Positions 48,003 through 58,606 of a DNA stretch of 64,000 nt are shown in pieces. This DNA is from Punica granatum (Eukaryota > Streptophyta > Magnoliopsida > Myrtales > Lythraceae). Where the stretch lies: NCBI RefSeq assembly GCF_007655135.1, contig NC_045130.1:27710605-27774604 (forward strand), in the 5' to 3' direction. Numbering within the stretch: position 1 is the stretch's first letter; the number at the start of each line of letters is the position of its first letter. The notes beneath the pieces are model-generated. The model was given only the letters and a program-made list of their open reading frames with translations. It did not search any database and was not told the origin of the DNA. Made by a program: the position numbers and the translations under genes.

Positions 48003-48165
48003 GAAAGTTTAATATATTCCGACTAATTCACGATCGAACATGGTCAACGTAGCAAGGAATAAAATTCTTTCAGTATGAATATTTTTCATTCACAATATTC
48101 GAACCATTTGTTTATGAAGAATAAATGTCAAATCGTTTGAATCAACTTGGGTTAGTAGGGGAATA
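48003..48165 (-). mobile_element. SINE-like element, family B, copy 2 (minus strand)
   Basis: On the minus strand: TTGATTCAAACGATTTGACA head, GGTTCGAATATTG box B-like, then GAATTAGTCGGAATATATT and AACTTTCAAGTACTGG, the family B tail. Confidence 0.5.
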
Positions 48166-49399
48166 TATACTCTTCAATGGTTATAATTCTTACATACCAA
48201 AATAATATTATTTTATATATGTTCCTAAGTCGGTCTCAACGAGCAGCTATGAAATCCAGTACAAATTTGTACGGTATCAATCGTGCTTTTAATTACATCA
48301 CGTGTAAACTATAACGGTCTAATGATTTTCGAGGACTCAAGGTATTGGTATAACCACAATATATGTGCGAGGGTCTGCCATCTCTCTGGAATCACAGTCT
48401 CTCTCAAGTGCGAAGAGGTTCCTCGTACAGTGAAACGACTAATTACTCTTGACATGCAATGAAAATATTCTCATCGATGAGAATTCTTATATTTCTTTAT
48501 TTTTTTTCCCCAGCTTTTTATAGGCCATGCGCCTCCTTCCTAATTCGAATATATATATAACAAAAAAAGGAAAAAAATGAAAGGAAGAAATCTCTCTACC
48601 TAGATAATTAATTAATTTTGGATTGTGCAATTGATCCACAGATGCTAACTCTTTGCTGAGCTGCACCGAAATCTTCCTTGGGGACAAGAAGCCTTCTTGA
48701 ACCACATGAGATGAATTTATCACGAATTCATATCGTCATATAAGAATTATATCGCCGGATGAAAAAAGGTAGAAAATCTTCTAATTGAAAAAGGGTAGAA
48801 AATCAAGTTAATAATGGTGCTTTTAGTGCAAGAGAGAATACCATATAAATTGTGAATCATAATAAAATTAGCTCTAGCTAAAATTAGAGATATGACTTGG
48901 GAGCCGCCATAATTATGTTGTACACGCACTTATATCATTCATTTTTTTTAATGAACACACATATATCATACATATATATGCCTTCTTCCTCCTATAGATT
49001 AACAATACATGCAATTATACGCCTATATTTTCTGTAAAGGGGTCAAGTTGCAAGATCCAATGGGAGGGAATCGATCAGCTTTTTGCAAATGATTGTACTG
49101 GGGTGTGTGCTTTGATACTATATTTTTTAAAATATTTTGTACAAATTCTTTTCTATATGCACACACATTATAAAAGTCATCACAGTGTCGGCCCCTTTCC
49201 AATGACAAAAAATAGATTTTAAAGATACATAAATTGCACGGGAGGGATTCCCTACGTACGGGAAGAATCAGAAATTGTTATTTTAAATTTTTAATGGTGG
49301 CTTTTGGGTTGTCCAGAAGGACGCCTGCACCACCCCAATTTCGAAGGAGGACAGAAGAGAGGACTAGGATTTTATTTTTTTATTTGACGTTTACTGGCA
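48166..49399. other. Intergenic; one open frame without assignment
   Basis: The minus-strand frame at 48487-48723 contains EGFLSPRKISVQLSKELASV, which looks protein-like, but I recognise no family and see no exon partners. Confidence 0.3.
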
Positions 49400-49578
49400 T
49401 CTGAAAGTTAATGAACGGACTAATACAATTCGATTGACTCAGTACAGGATGAAATTCTTTCAGTTATAAGTTTTTTCTACTCATAACAATAAACGAATAT
49501 GAAATCTTAAGAAAAATATGAGATCTTAAGAAGAATATGCGTTGAACTACCTGAATCAATTCAGATAGTTCGAGGGTG
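49400..49578 (-). mobile_element. SINE-like element, family B, copy 3 (minus strand, diverged)
   Basis: On the minus strand: TTGATTCAGGTAGTTCAACG head and the GTATTAGTCCGTTCATTAAC plus TTTCAGATGCCAG tail. Box B is decayed, and an internal AAGATCTCATATTTTTC / AAGATTTCATATTC duplication is present. Confidence 0.45.
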
Positions 49579-50818
49579 TTAATTATTTTCTTTGCAGGAG
49601 CCACTCTGGACAACACTAGTCGGGGGTCCCGCTAGTTTCTGCTTTTTTATGAACAACTATCCTTCTTCGAGCTAGCTCTAGCTAAGCACGATTCATCCTA
49701 CAATGGGGGTTTAGGGCTGTGTCCTTATTGTTTATAATAATGCCATCCTGAAAGAAAATAAATAAATAAATTACATCGAATGTAACAAAATTAATCTTTT
49801 AAATGAAACATTTGTGATCGCTTTAAATTCAATCTGATCCTACCGACATCACATGTTCTAGTTAGCTAGCTTAGATTACTAGTAAAAACTCCACTTCTTT
49901 TTTCTCATGGAACAGTAATTGATCCCAAACACCATATAGATTCAATGTTGCATATATTCTGGATGAGACAGATAAAAATATTAAATGAATACAGATACGA
50001 CCGGGATTACACATTGAGAACCCATCTTCCACCTGTTAGTTCAACAAAATTAAACGGAAAAAAATTGTGGACCGGTATAACATCTAAATTGCCTACAATA
50101 AACCGACATGGATTGATTTTAATGATACGACGCTTATTTTCCTTAAGTAATAAGGTCTCAGATTCTAGTGTTATTAATGGAGAAAATTCATGATGGAAGA
50201 TATTTGCTCCTAATGGATAGTATATTGATACTATCTATTAATTAATACTATCCATTAACTCTTTAGTGGGCTGTGTCATGGCACAAATTGGATTAGTTGA
50301 GGAACCCTTGGATTTCGGCCTTGGGGCCATTAGGGTTCACACCGAAAAATAAATTTATACACAATAATTGAAGGAAATAGAAAGTAAAGTAACGCAAAAA
50401 GTTTGCCAACACTGTTGGTGGAACTGTATTGTGTTACATTGATGATCAATCAAAGATATTATAAATGTTCAACGCAGCTAAAGATACATGAAAGAAAAGC
50501 AATTTTACTGAATAATGTAGAACAACTGGTCTGTTTTTCAAGTTGTATGTCAGCTCGGGGTACGTAGTGGGTGATATGATATTACAAGTTGGGAGGGTAG
50601 GTTTAAATTTGATTGCGCAATGGAATTCTGTTTGGGATTATTGCTATGCTGATGGAAAAAGTACTCACCTCCAACTAAACTACTGAAAATAATTAATTGT
50701 TGATTCAAAAGAAAAAGGAGTTTAAGAGATGCTAATTTATTATTGTATTGGAATGATTTAAAAAAAGGGGACTATTTAATATTTGATATTATAAAAAGTA
50801 GAATTCTAACCAACAAAA
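49579..50818. other. Intergenic; small 13-bp palindrome
   Basis: TAATGGATAGTAT at 50211-50223 and its exact reverse complement at 50245-50257 form a short hairpin. No gene is supported. Confidence 0.4.
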
Positions 50819-50985
50819 ATGTTGGTTGAGTGGTAAGCAGCTTACCCCCGTAAGGATAAAAACACAAGTTCGAATCCCAGGAAGCACACTTATTGGGAGG
50901 GAGAATAACCGTTAATACTCGATCTCCCGACTTGATTAGTCAGATCCCATTGGACTCTGGATATCAGGATACACACTGAAAAAAA
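50819..50985 (+). mobile_element. SINE-like element, family B, best-preserved copy
   Basis: TTGGTTGAGTGGTAAGCAGC is a good tRNA D-arm/box A, and AAGTTCGAATCCCAGG a near-perfect box B, about 35 bp apart. The tRNA-unrelated body ends GATTAGTCAGATCCCATTGG and ATATCAGGATACACACTGA, then A8. Too long, and without an acceptor stem, for a tRNA gene. Confidence 0.75.
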
Positions 50986-52720
50986 AGAAAGAGAAGTAGA
51001 AGTCTATTTAAGAAAACATAGGGTATATGGGCTTCACATCTAATTTCCACGACTTACCTGACCATTTTGTAAACCCACAGAATGCCAAATCAACCCTATT
51101 GATGAAGGACTAGAGTTGTCATACTATCAAGTTGAAAGTCTTCACAGCTATTGATAGTAATACTTGAAGCGAGTACTTTTCTAGGTAAGGTCGGTTTCTT
51201 CCTTCAATTTTTCATTCATGGGATTATAACTGCAGCAAGCCTTCTTTTCTGCACTTGGAATTGACAACCACTAAGGGAGCTTCCTCTTCTGCGCACTTGG
51301 TTTAAATCGACCACAAGTTCTACATTTGATACTGGCGCGGTATGATCCTGTAAAGGCGCTTAAAACCTGGGGTCTTTCCAAGCATAATGCTGATGAGGCC
51401 ATTGCTTGAGACCCCCAGGACCCATAATAGATGAGGCCCCAAATAACTTAGGCCCGAGTTTGAAAATTTTATTTATAATTTGTACATTTGCATAGTATAT
51501 GAGGCCCTTAATAACTACTTTATTTCGGTGCGTACCGTGGTATCTAAAAGTACAATGGGTTCTGACTAATTCAGTTAGAACAGAATCCGCTTATTAAGGG
51601 TTGGTTTGGAAGTGTCGTTGCTGAAATAGAAGCGCAGAAAGAGAATTACTGAAAAATAATTGCTGGTTCCTGAAAGCTATTGAGATGTTTGGTATGTTGT
51701 TTTCTAAATCCGCTGAAAAATTATTTAAAATGGCTGATAAGTATAGCAAAATTTGGTACTTTTATATAAAGAATTTATCTATACGAAAAAAGCAGATAAG
51801 GTACGGACAATAAATTACGCAAATAATATATACGCATATAATAATCTAGGTTCGTTCAAAGTGCATCCCAAAATCGAGTGCCAAGTGTTTTTGTGAGAAT
51901 ATGTTTGAATTTTCTTCGTATGAATCTTATACCGTTAGACTCCAATACTGCACCCTATGCTTTCTAGCTAAGAGCAAATTACAGAATAAAATATCCATCA
52001 TCTTCTTTATCCAACATTAAAATGAACAATAACAGAACAATATCTTTATTAAAGCATCATATAGAGTCTTCCCATTATTTGCATTAAAGACCTATTGTTG
52101 ATGATTACGTATCAAACAGAGAGGCGATTTCAATGAATAATTACGTAAAAGATACATTAAAAATTAAAAAAATGAAAAAACAAAGTCTTTGTACGGCATG
52201 GATTGAAGAAACATTGATGTTAGAAGACGTGCCTGTCAAGGAATTAGGAAAAAAATTGCTCATGGTAATGCACTTGACGGTGCTCGATCGATTTGATAAT
52301 GAATGAAGAAAAGGTTAGGGTTAAGAAGAGGAGTTGAGAATGAAGGTAAAATTTTAAAAAAGAAAAGGACCAAAATTAGCTAATTTCCAAGAATTCCAAG
52401 TCAAGTGGGAGAAGCAAATCCTGAAAGCAACATGCCTTCTGCCTTTAATTTCTACGGTGGCGGAGACAGTTGCGTTAGGAAACGCTCAAGCAAAAGCAAT
52501 CCCAAACACTAAATAAATGCAGTGGAAAGGGACAAAACTCCGTTTGGAGAGAAGCAACGTACTTCTAAACTCCGATTAAGGGGGTAAATTTCTCACAATC
52601 AAATATTTTCTCCATTTATAATATTAGAATTTGAGACTTTATTAAAGGAAAATAAACGTTGAACTGCTTGAACTAACTTTGTTGATCCCCTAATAACTAC
52701 TTTTTAATTAAATCATTCAA
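50986..52720. other. Intergenic, nothing firm
   Basis: A possible hAT-like MITE pair of ends lies at about 51603 (GGTTTGGAAGTGTCGTTGCT) and 52510 (reverse complement GTGTTTGGGATTGCTTTTGC), but the interior does not fold. No gene. Confidence 0.3.
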
Positions 52721-53042
52721 AAGAGGGTGTAGCGCAGTACTACATCTCTCGTTCGGTAATCAAAAGGTTCCAGATTCGATATCCAGTGGGATTAATCATA
52801 TCCTTTGTTAGTAATTAGCATTGTTATCATAACCAAATCGGACTGGCCGGTTCGACCGATCGGACCGAAAATCGGACATATGGCCGGTCCGGTTCTCTTA
52901 AAAATTGAAAATGCACAAAAAACCGATAAATATAAAAAACCGGCCGGTTTTTTTATAAACCCATCGAACCCATTCGAACCGGCCGGTTGGATGGGTTCTG
53001 GATTTTTAAAGGAAATCCGACCCGAATCGGAAATCAGCCTAA

Positions 53043-53348
53043 TTGGATATGGAAGGAAACCCTAGTTCAGTCTTCTCTTCACCTTCAACTTCCAGTTCCA
53101 GCTCGGTGACTCAGTCTTCATCTTCGAGCTCCTCTTCATCGGATTCCTCTTCATCTTCTAGCTCAATCACCGGCTCCTCTTCATCGGCAGTCACCAGATT
53201 CCTCTTCATCTTCATTCTTCTCTGCTTAGTGACTTCAGTCGGCTCTTCTCCTTCGAGCTTGAGCACAGTTGATTCCTCTTCTCCTTCGAGAGGCGGAGTC
53301 CAGACTAGGTTCCTCGATCTCACTCGTTCTTCTTCAATTAACCGATAA
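53043..53348 (+). other. Serine-rich open frame in the Pack-MULE
   Basis: The frame starts MDMEGNPSSVFSS and then runs through long Ser tracts made of TCTTC/TCATC repeats. The repeat is pyrimidine-rich, like a captured 5' UTR, so a protein is doubtful. Confidence 0.25.
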
Positions 53349-53555
53349 CCATCCTCCCCTCTGTCTTCAATTTCCGACGCGTCTGCTGACTCTGCTCTGT
53401 TTGTGCTCTTGTGATCGTTCCCTTGGTCGCTTCTAATCTTGAGTTATTCTATTAAACCAGTGCAATTGCTCTGTTCGTTTTCTAGCAGCAAGTCGACAAC
53501 TTTTGATCAAAGTTAATGTATATCTCTGTGTGTTGGTCTTCTATTCTTTGATAGC

Positions 53556-54478
53556 ATGGTCTTCCGAGATCTCGTCAAGATGATTTTATCAGGCAAGGAG
53601 GGTTTTGGAGACTCATGGAATGCTGTGCGGGAAAAATTGCTTTGGATGTACAAAGAAGCTCTTTCATCTGATTCCGCGCGTCTCGTCCAAATGATTGAGG
53701 TGACATCATCCTTTGCTCAGCAATGGTTTTCTTTCCTTAGCAAAGACCAATAGACATTAGGCCTTGAAATATTCTACATTTACTGCATCGAGACCTGCCC
53801 AAACTAGGTTCTCGTTTCAATTGATACTACTTTTTGCCTCATTTTGATGCCTTCCAAAACTATTTCGAGTAGGAAGGCCAAAATATGTACTTATGCTGAT
53901 TAGGCTGGTGAACCGAGTTAATAGCGAGACTTGGATAATGTTAGTGTTGGAATTAGTTCAGAAAATAGTTATCTTGTAAGCTAATGGCTTTGACTTGATC
54001 TGATTCAGACTTAAAATCTTCTGACGAACCAGATCTGGTAATTCATTTCCAAAAAAGGAATGGAAATAATGCCAATAAAACAATCTTCTCTTACTTGTAA
54101 TCATATGAAAATCGCTAAATCTCTCTTAACACCACCTTCATATAAATTGGATTCTACTAGTCTTGTGATGTTGTGCTTCACTTCTTATGCGCCAAACAGC
54201 TTATTCAGGATGAACTGCTCTTGGAGGACATTGAGAAGTGCAGAGCTCTCGATAATAAGGAGATTCCATCACCGCTTGATGCTTTCCAGAAACTTCTTTT
54301 TGAATCAGCGCCAGAGACTGAGTCGACTTCAAAGATGTTGCTCACAAAGACGACAGTTAATGCTTGCATGAGGGACATGTACCATTATGCTCGAGTTTGT
54401 AGATTTCATGTGCTGGAATGTATCATGGATGCAGCATTGTCGGCTGTAAAGAAGCAAGACATTGAAGAAGCTAGCAAT
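53556..54478 (+). pseudogene. Captured two-exon fragment of a host gene (possibly ZFYVE26/spastizin-like)
   Basis: Exon one, 53556-53699 (48 codons), reads MVFRDLVKMILSGKEGFGDS and NAVREKLLWMYKEAL, and ends at a GT donor (53700). Exon two, 54161-54478 (106 codons, after an AG acceptor), reads LCAKQLIQDELLLEDIEKCR and MYHYARVCRFHVLECIMDAA and ends at a GTACGTG donor. Both exons are phase 0 and join without a stop. The rest of the gene is missing, so it cannot encode the full protein. The helical text reminds me of a large plant protein annotated as zinc-finger FYVE domain protein 26-like, but this is from memory and weak. A spliced transcript starting in the element is possible. Confidence 0.6.
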
Positions 54479-54892
54479 GTACGTGTGCAGCATTATCTTT
54501 AGCTGCATATGTGAGTGCTGAAATAATAGCTTTTGCTCTAGTCAACCAAATCCTTCACTAAATTCTTTGTATCTTACACATCTCACTTTCCTTTACATAT
54601 GAGTCATTTGCAATTAGATGCAAATAGTTTTTTTCTTGTATTTTTTGGACACATTAATTATTATCTGATATTTATTACTATTTTCTTGTATTTTATATTA
54701 TTTTTTTAAAAAATAATAAATATTTATTTATTTTATAATTAAACAAGCGGTCCGACCCATCGAACCTTGGTTGAACCCATGAACCCATGCCTCAATCGGT
54801 TCGACGTCCGGTCCGGTTCTGATAACACTAGTAATTAGAATTTTTATTTTATTATATTATGTTCATGGACCTCCCTTGTAACCGAAAAAAAA

Positions 54893-56364
54893 TCATAATA
54901 CATCTCATTTCCCAAACATTTGCATTAATTACTCAAGTCTTGCCAAAAATAAATTAGCACTATTCTTATTTTTCTCTCTATCAATCTAATAATTTTGTAT
55001 TTTCCCACAATCTTTCATTATTAATTCTCCCTAATTTCTATCGATTTATATTCTAACCTTTTTATTCACACTAATTCACAACGTTCAATTTACTCAGCTG
55101 TGAATCACCCTTATTTATTTATATGAGAACAGATTTTTGAATTTTTCCAGTATCAATAATTTATTCTCCTTTTAAAGCCATATCATATTTTTAATTCCTA
55201 TACTCTTGAATTATTGATTTTACCAGTGACAAAAAGAAAATGATTTTATCTTTCTTTTTTTAAGCATTAGCACAATAACATTTCATTAATTAAAAGATGT
55301 ACAACGTCTCAAGAAAGATCATATGGATTAACTAACAGTTAAAAATGTCAAAAAATATTGATTATAAAAATTTAATCAATAGTTTTGCATATCAGAAAAT
55401 TCTCTTTGACCGCCCTAGGTAAAATCCGCTTCTAAATCATTACTTTTTTTTAATCTTGTTCACCAATTTAATAAAAAATATTTCACATATATTTTTTAAC
55501 TATTATTACAATTATTATTTTAATATCAAATTTTCCCAACTATTCACTATTTTTTTGTCTTTTTTAAATTTTATTATAAATTCTCGCATGTACTTTTTTT
55601 TAATCATTATTACAATTAATTTTTTAATAATAAAAATTTCTAATTATTTTATTATTATCCCCTGGCGGAGAGTACAGTAGAGTAGGGTAACAATTCTACT
55701 TCAAAACCATACCCATACTAAGCGATCTCATTTCATATTTTCATTGGGAATATGAACAATCTGAATTCATATTGAATCTAAAAAGTCGAATTGATGGACG
55801 TAAGATACCTAAATTTCTTGTAGACTTGGGATTGGGGGGATTTTAACTGTCAACATCTTTTAAGTTTCTTCCTCATAATGATTGCTATACGAAACTTTTG
55901 ATTTCCTAGCTATATGGTGGAAGATTGTCATATCAATGGAAGTTGGCTTTATAACACTAGTCTATGGGCGCGTAAGTTGTTTCCCTTATATACGTTTTCA
56001 TCTTTTGTTATGACAATTTTGGTGCATTATGGATTATTCAACAAGATCATCATTCCCCGGTATCTGATCTCTCCAGGGAAAGTTGTCTCTTTGTGCCTTG
56101 TGCATGCTCTGATAACTTTTATTGCTCCTATTGCGCCAATGCCTTTAGATGAATGATGGAGTTTGATTTTGATCCAGAATGATGGAATATGATGACCATC
56201 CATCGATCACCAACGGTAATCAACGGCATTGGATGCCATTATGAATGCTATTAACGATTACTAATATAATAGTATTGGATCTTTCATGTAGTGCTATGAG
56301 TTAACAATAGCATCGGGCCAACCAATGAGTCATTCCTTCTATTTGGTACCACGTTCCCCATTTT

Positions 56365-56366
<2 letters not shown>
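54893..56366. other. Intergenic, AT-rich; unassigned hydrophobic frame
   Basis: The frame at 55914-56156 contains SFVMTILVHYGLFNKIIIP and VVSLCLVHALITFIAP, hydrophobic but with no family I recognise. No introns or neighbours support it. Confidence 0.3.

Positions 56367-56402
<36 letters not shown>
56367..56402 (+). repeat. Homopolymer of 36 G
   Basis: An uninterrupted G run, followed by two copies of GGAAGCGGTTT. Such a run is rare in plant DNA and could fold as a G-quadruplex; an assembly artefact is also possible. Confidence 0.95.
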
Positions 56403-56403
<1 letters not shown>

Positions 56404-57557
56404 AGCGGTTTGGAAGCGGTTTGGTCCATCTGGCACAGCTCAAACATAACCATCTTTCAGCATAATAGATTGCAATATGAGCCAGTTATAATGTCTCGAT
56501 CAGGGCATTATATTTTGTCGTCATTGTTTTCAGTAAGAAGAGGAACTTCGGTCAGCCGGGGTGTAGCTGAAAACGTAGGTTAGCTAAAAAAATATTGCAG
56601 CATGAGCAGCTTTGAGTCTGATATATTTCACCGAACTTATAAACAGTTGAGCCTATATTAACCTAATAGGTTTGACCTGATTGTTAAGGGACAAGACTTT
56701 TTTTTTCTTTTATGAAAATCCAAGTTTGAATTATCCAAGATCATGCAGGAGAATTCTCCCTATTGGGTCATTAGATGGCCTATGTGGCCGGACCAACTAA
56801 TCCTATGGGCTAGCATGTTGTCTACATGGCCGTGGAGATTATTCGAACACAGCTTGGACACTCCTTGTTGTCCCAAAAAACAAAAATGTTTGGCCTATAT
56901 TTAACCCAAAATTTAAATTATTGAGTTCAGGTATCCAACCACGCTTAATAAATTTAAAATTTCTCATTGTACATTTCCAATGTGAGATTGCAGAATCCTG
57001 AACAGTCGCCTCATGCAAAGCATGGATACTGATGTGGGACTTTCTCTGACACTGCTCTCACGTACAGCTTGGTTAGAGTCGAGCAACGAACATGTCCAGC
57101 CAGCCGAGTATTGCCAATAACAGTATTCTGCGTGTGAATGCACCGCATAAGTGCTCTAGATAGCGACGTACGTGTGAAGATATCCTCAGTGCCTTTTATG
57201 GCAATTTAGGGCCATGCACACAAGCATGCAGATCAGATGGCTAGGCCTATCTTTTGTACCATGTTAAATTCCATTGGGTATACCTGGTCACATTCAGCTT
57301 TTGAACATGAAATCGGACAACCACTTATAAGTTCCGTGAAAATATTATATGATTTTAAAGCAGGACTGACGCACTTATATGAGTTGACACCACATCGAGC
57401 TCACAAACCTGTAAAAGTGCACATCGTGTTAGCACACTCTTAGCCCGATGGTGCACGTGAAAAAGAAAAGCCGACTTCATTGGCAATTATTTAATGCGAG
57501 TGTTTAAGGGCACGTAACATTCAAGTGTTGAGAATTATTGAAATAAAAATGTTCGAC
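56403..57557. other. Intergenic; possible third SINE-like unit at about 56650-56830
   Basis: AATCCAAGTTTGAATTATCC at about 56726 is box B-like and CCGGACCAACTAATCCTATG at about 56791 resembles a family B tail, but the head is poor. The open frame at 57237-57443 has no domain. Confidence 0.3.
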
Positions 57558-57888
57558 AACTAAAAGTGTGTTTGTTTCAATTTAATTATATAATTGCTTA
57601 AAAGTTAGTTACGAGTTAGTTATAAGGGAAAGTGAATTGAAAAAATAGAGAAAAAAATAAGAAATGAGAGTCTAAACTATTTAATCATTAAGTACAAAAT
57701 CATTTAACGGAATAAGTACAAGATTTTGACTTAATGAAATAAGTCATTTTTCATATATTAGTGCTCTTTACTCATCACAAAACTTTTTTCATCCTTGTCA
57801 TTCCTCCCCACCTCCTATATATTTCATCATTTAACTAATTAAGTGCTTAATTTTTAATTATGTAATTAATCAAATATCGCCTAAAATA
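57558..57888. mobile_element. AT-rich TIR MITE (hAT-like)
   Basis: GTGTTTGTTTCAATTTAATT with ATATAATTGCTTAA on the left pairs imperfectly with GCGATATTTGATTAATTACA and AAAATTAAGC read from the right. Between lies AT-rich non-coding sequence with AAGTCA words. Confidence 0.5.
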
Positions 57889-57946
57889 AAAATCCTTGGT
57901 TTATAATGGGCTGGAGCTTTTTTTTTTGTGTGTGCGCTCTTATATT

Positions 57947-58138
57947 CGAAAGTCTATCAGATCGTGGTATTCACAAGTCCAATTAGCCCAGACTAATCCA
58001 GTTTAAGTTAGATCGGTTTGTTAAGGGGGTAAGCTCACATTGCTTGAATTTTTTTTATTCACAAAACTGAAATCAGAGATCTTGCGCGCTTAAGGAGAGT
58101 AAGTGTCAAGTTGCTTCAATCAACCTATGTTGGTAATA
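57947..58138 (-). mobile_element. SINE-like element, family B, copy 5 (minus strand)
   Basis: On the minus strand: GGTTGATTGAAGCAACTTG head, CTCTGATTTCAGTTTTG in the box B position, then GGATTAGTCTGGGCTAATTG and ATACCACG, following the family order. Confidence 0.45.
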
Positions 58139-58603
58139 GCCAGATTGGACATTCATTTATAGGTTTATTGAATATTTTATAGATTCCATGCTTAAAACTT
58201 ATATATATATCTGTTCTCCAATGGAACTTGTATATAACCAGTGATATTAATGGAACGAAATTTTAACATTTTGTAATAGCTATTATACGGGTATCCAATT
58301 TTATGTACTGATGATCTAAATGAAATGAAATTCTTAATTTTGTTATAGCTAGACATTTCACAAGTACTTTTTTTTTTAAACAATTGCACCATTCCTTTGT
58401 GCGAAATTAAACTTTGGTTCCAAGGGCCTGCCTAATAGGTTTTCCAAATAACCTGGGGTGGAAACGTTATCCAAATAACAAATTTTCGAAATTGAAAGAA
58501 TAGGTGAATGTTAATGTAATTTTTAGATTACAAGTTAAGATAGTGCTAAAAAAAATTAAATTTGCGTAGACGGACCATTAAAATGCGAAATTTTATATCC
58601 AAC
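58139..58603. other. Intergenic, nothing recognised
   Basis: AT-rich; no supported feature. Confidence 0.4.
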
Positions 58604-58606
58604 ACA

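Larger units (their letters stand above)
52819..54828. mobile_element. Pack-MULE: Mutator-like element carrying host gene exons
   Basis: TAGTAATTAG is duplicated at 52809-52818 and 54829-54838, suiting Mutator (9-11 bp). The ends are imperfect inverted repeats: GTTATCATAACC and CGGACTGGCCGGTTCGACC on the left, GTTATCAGAACCGGACCGG and GTCGAACC from the right. Subterminal GGTTCGAACC-type repeats occur on both sides. No transposase is present; the interior is captured gene sequence. Confidence 0.8.
52721..54892 (+). mobile_element. SINE-like element, family A, split by a Pack-MULE
   Basis: The 5' part (52721-52818) has TAGCGCAGTACTACA (box A-like) and AGATTCGATATCC (box B). The 3' part (54829-54892) resumes with TTTTTATTTTATTATATTAT and ends CTCCCTTGTAACCGAAAAAA. 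The intervening 2,010 bp are the inserted transposon. Confidence 0.75.

Noticed and set aside
50819..50900. tRNA gene
   Set aside because: Box A and B are good, but there is no acceptor stem closure and the sequence continues as a repeated SINE tail.
55914..56156. Hydrophobic 80-codon frame as a membrane protein gene
   Set aside because: No recognised family and no surrounding gene structure; kept only as a note.
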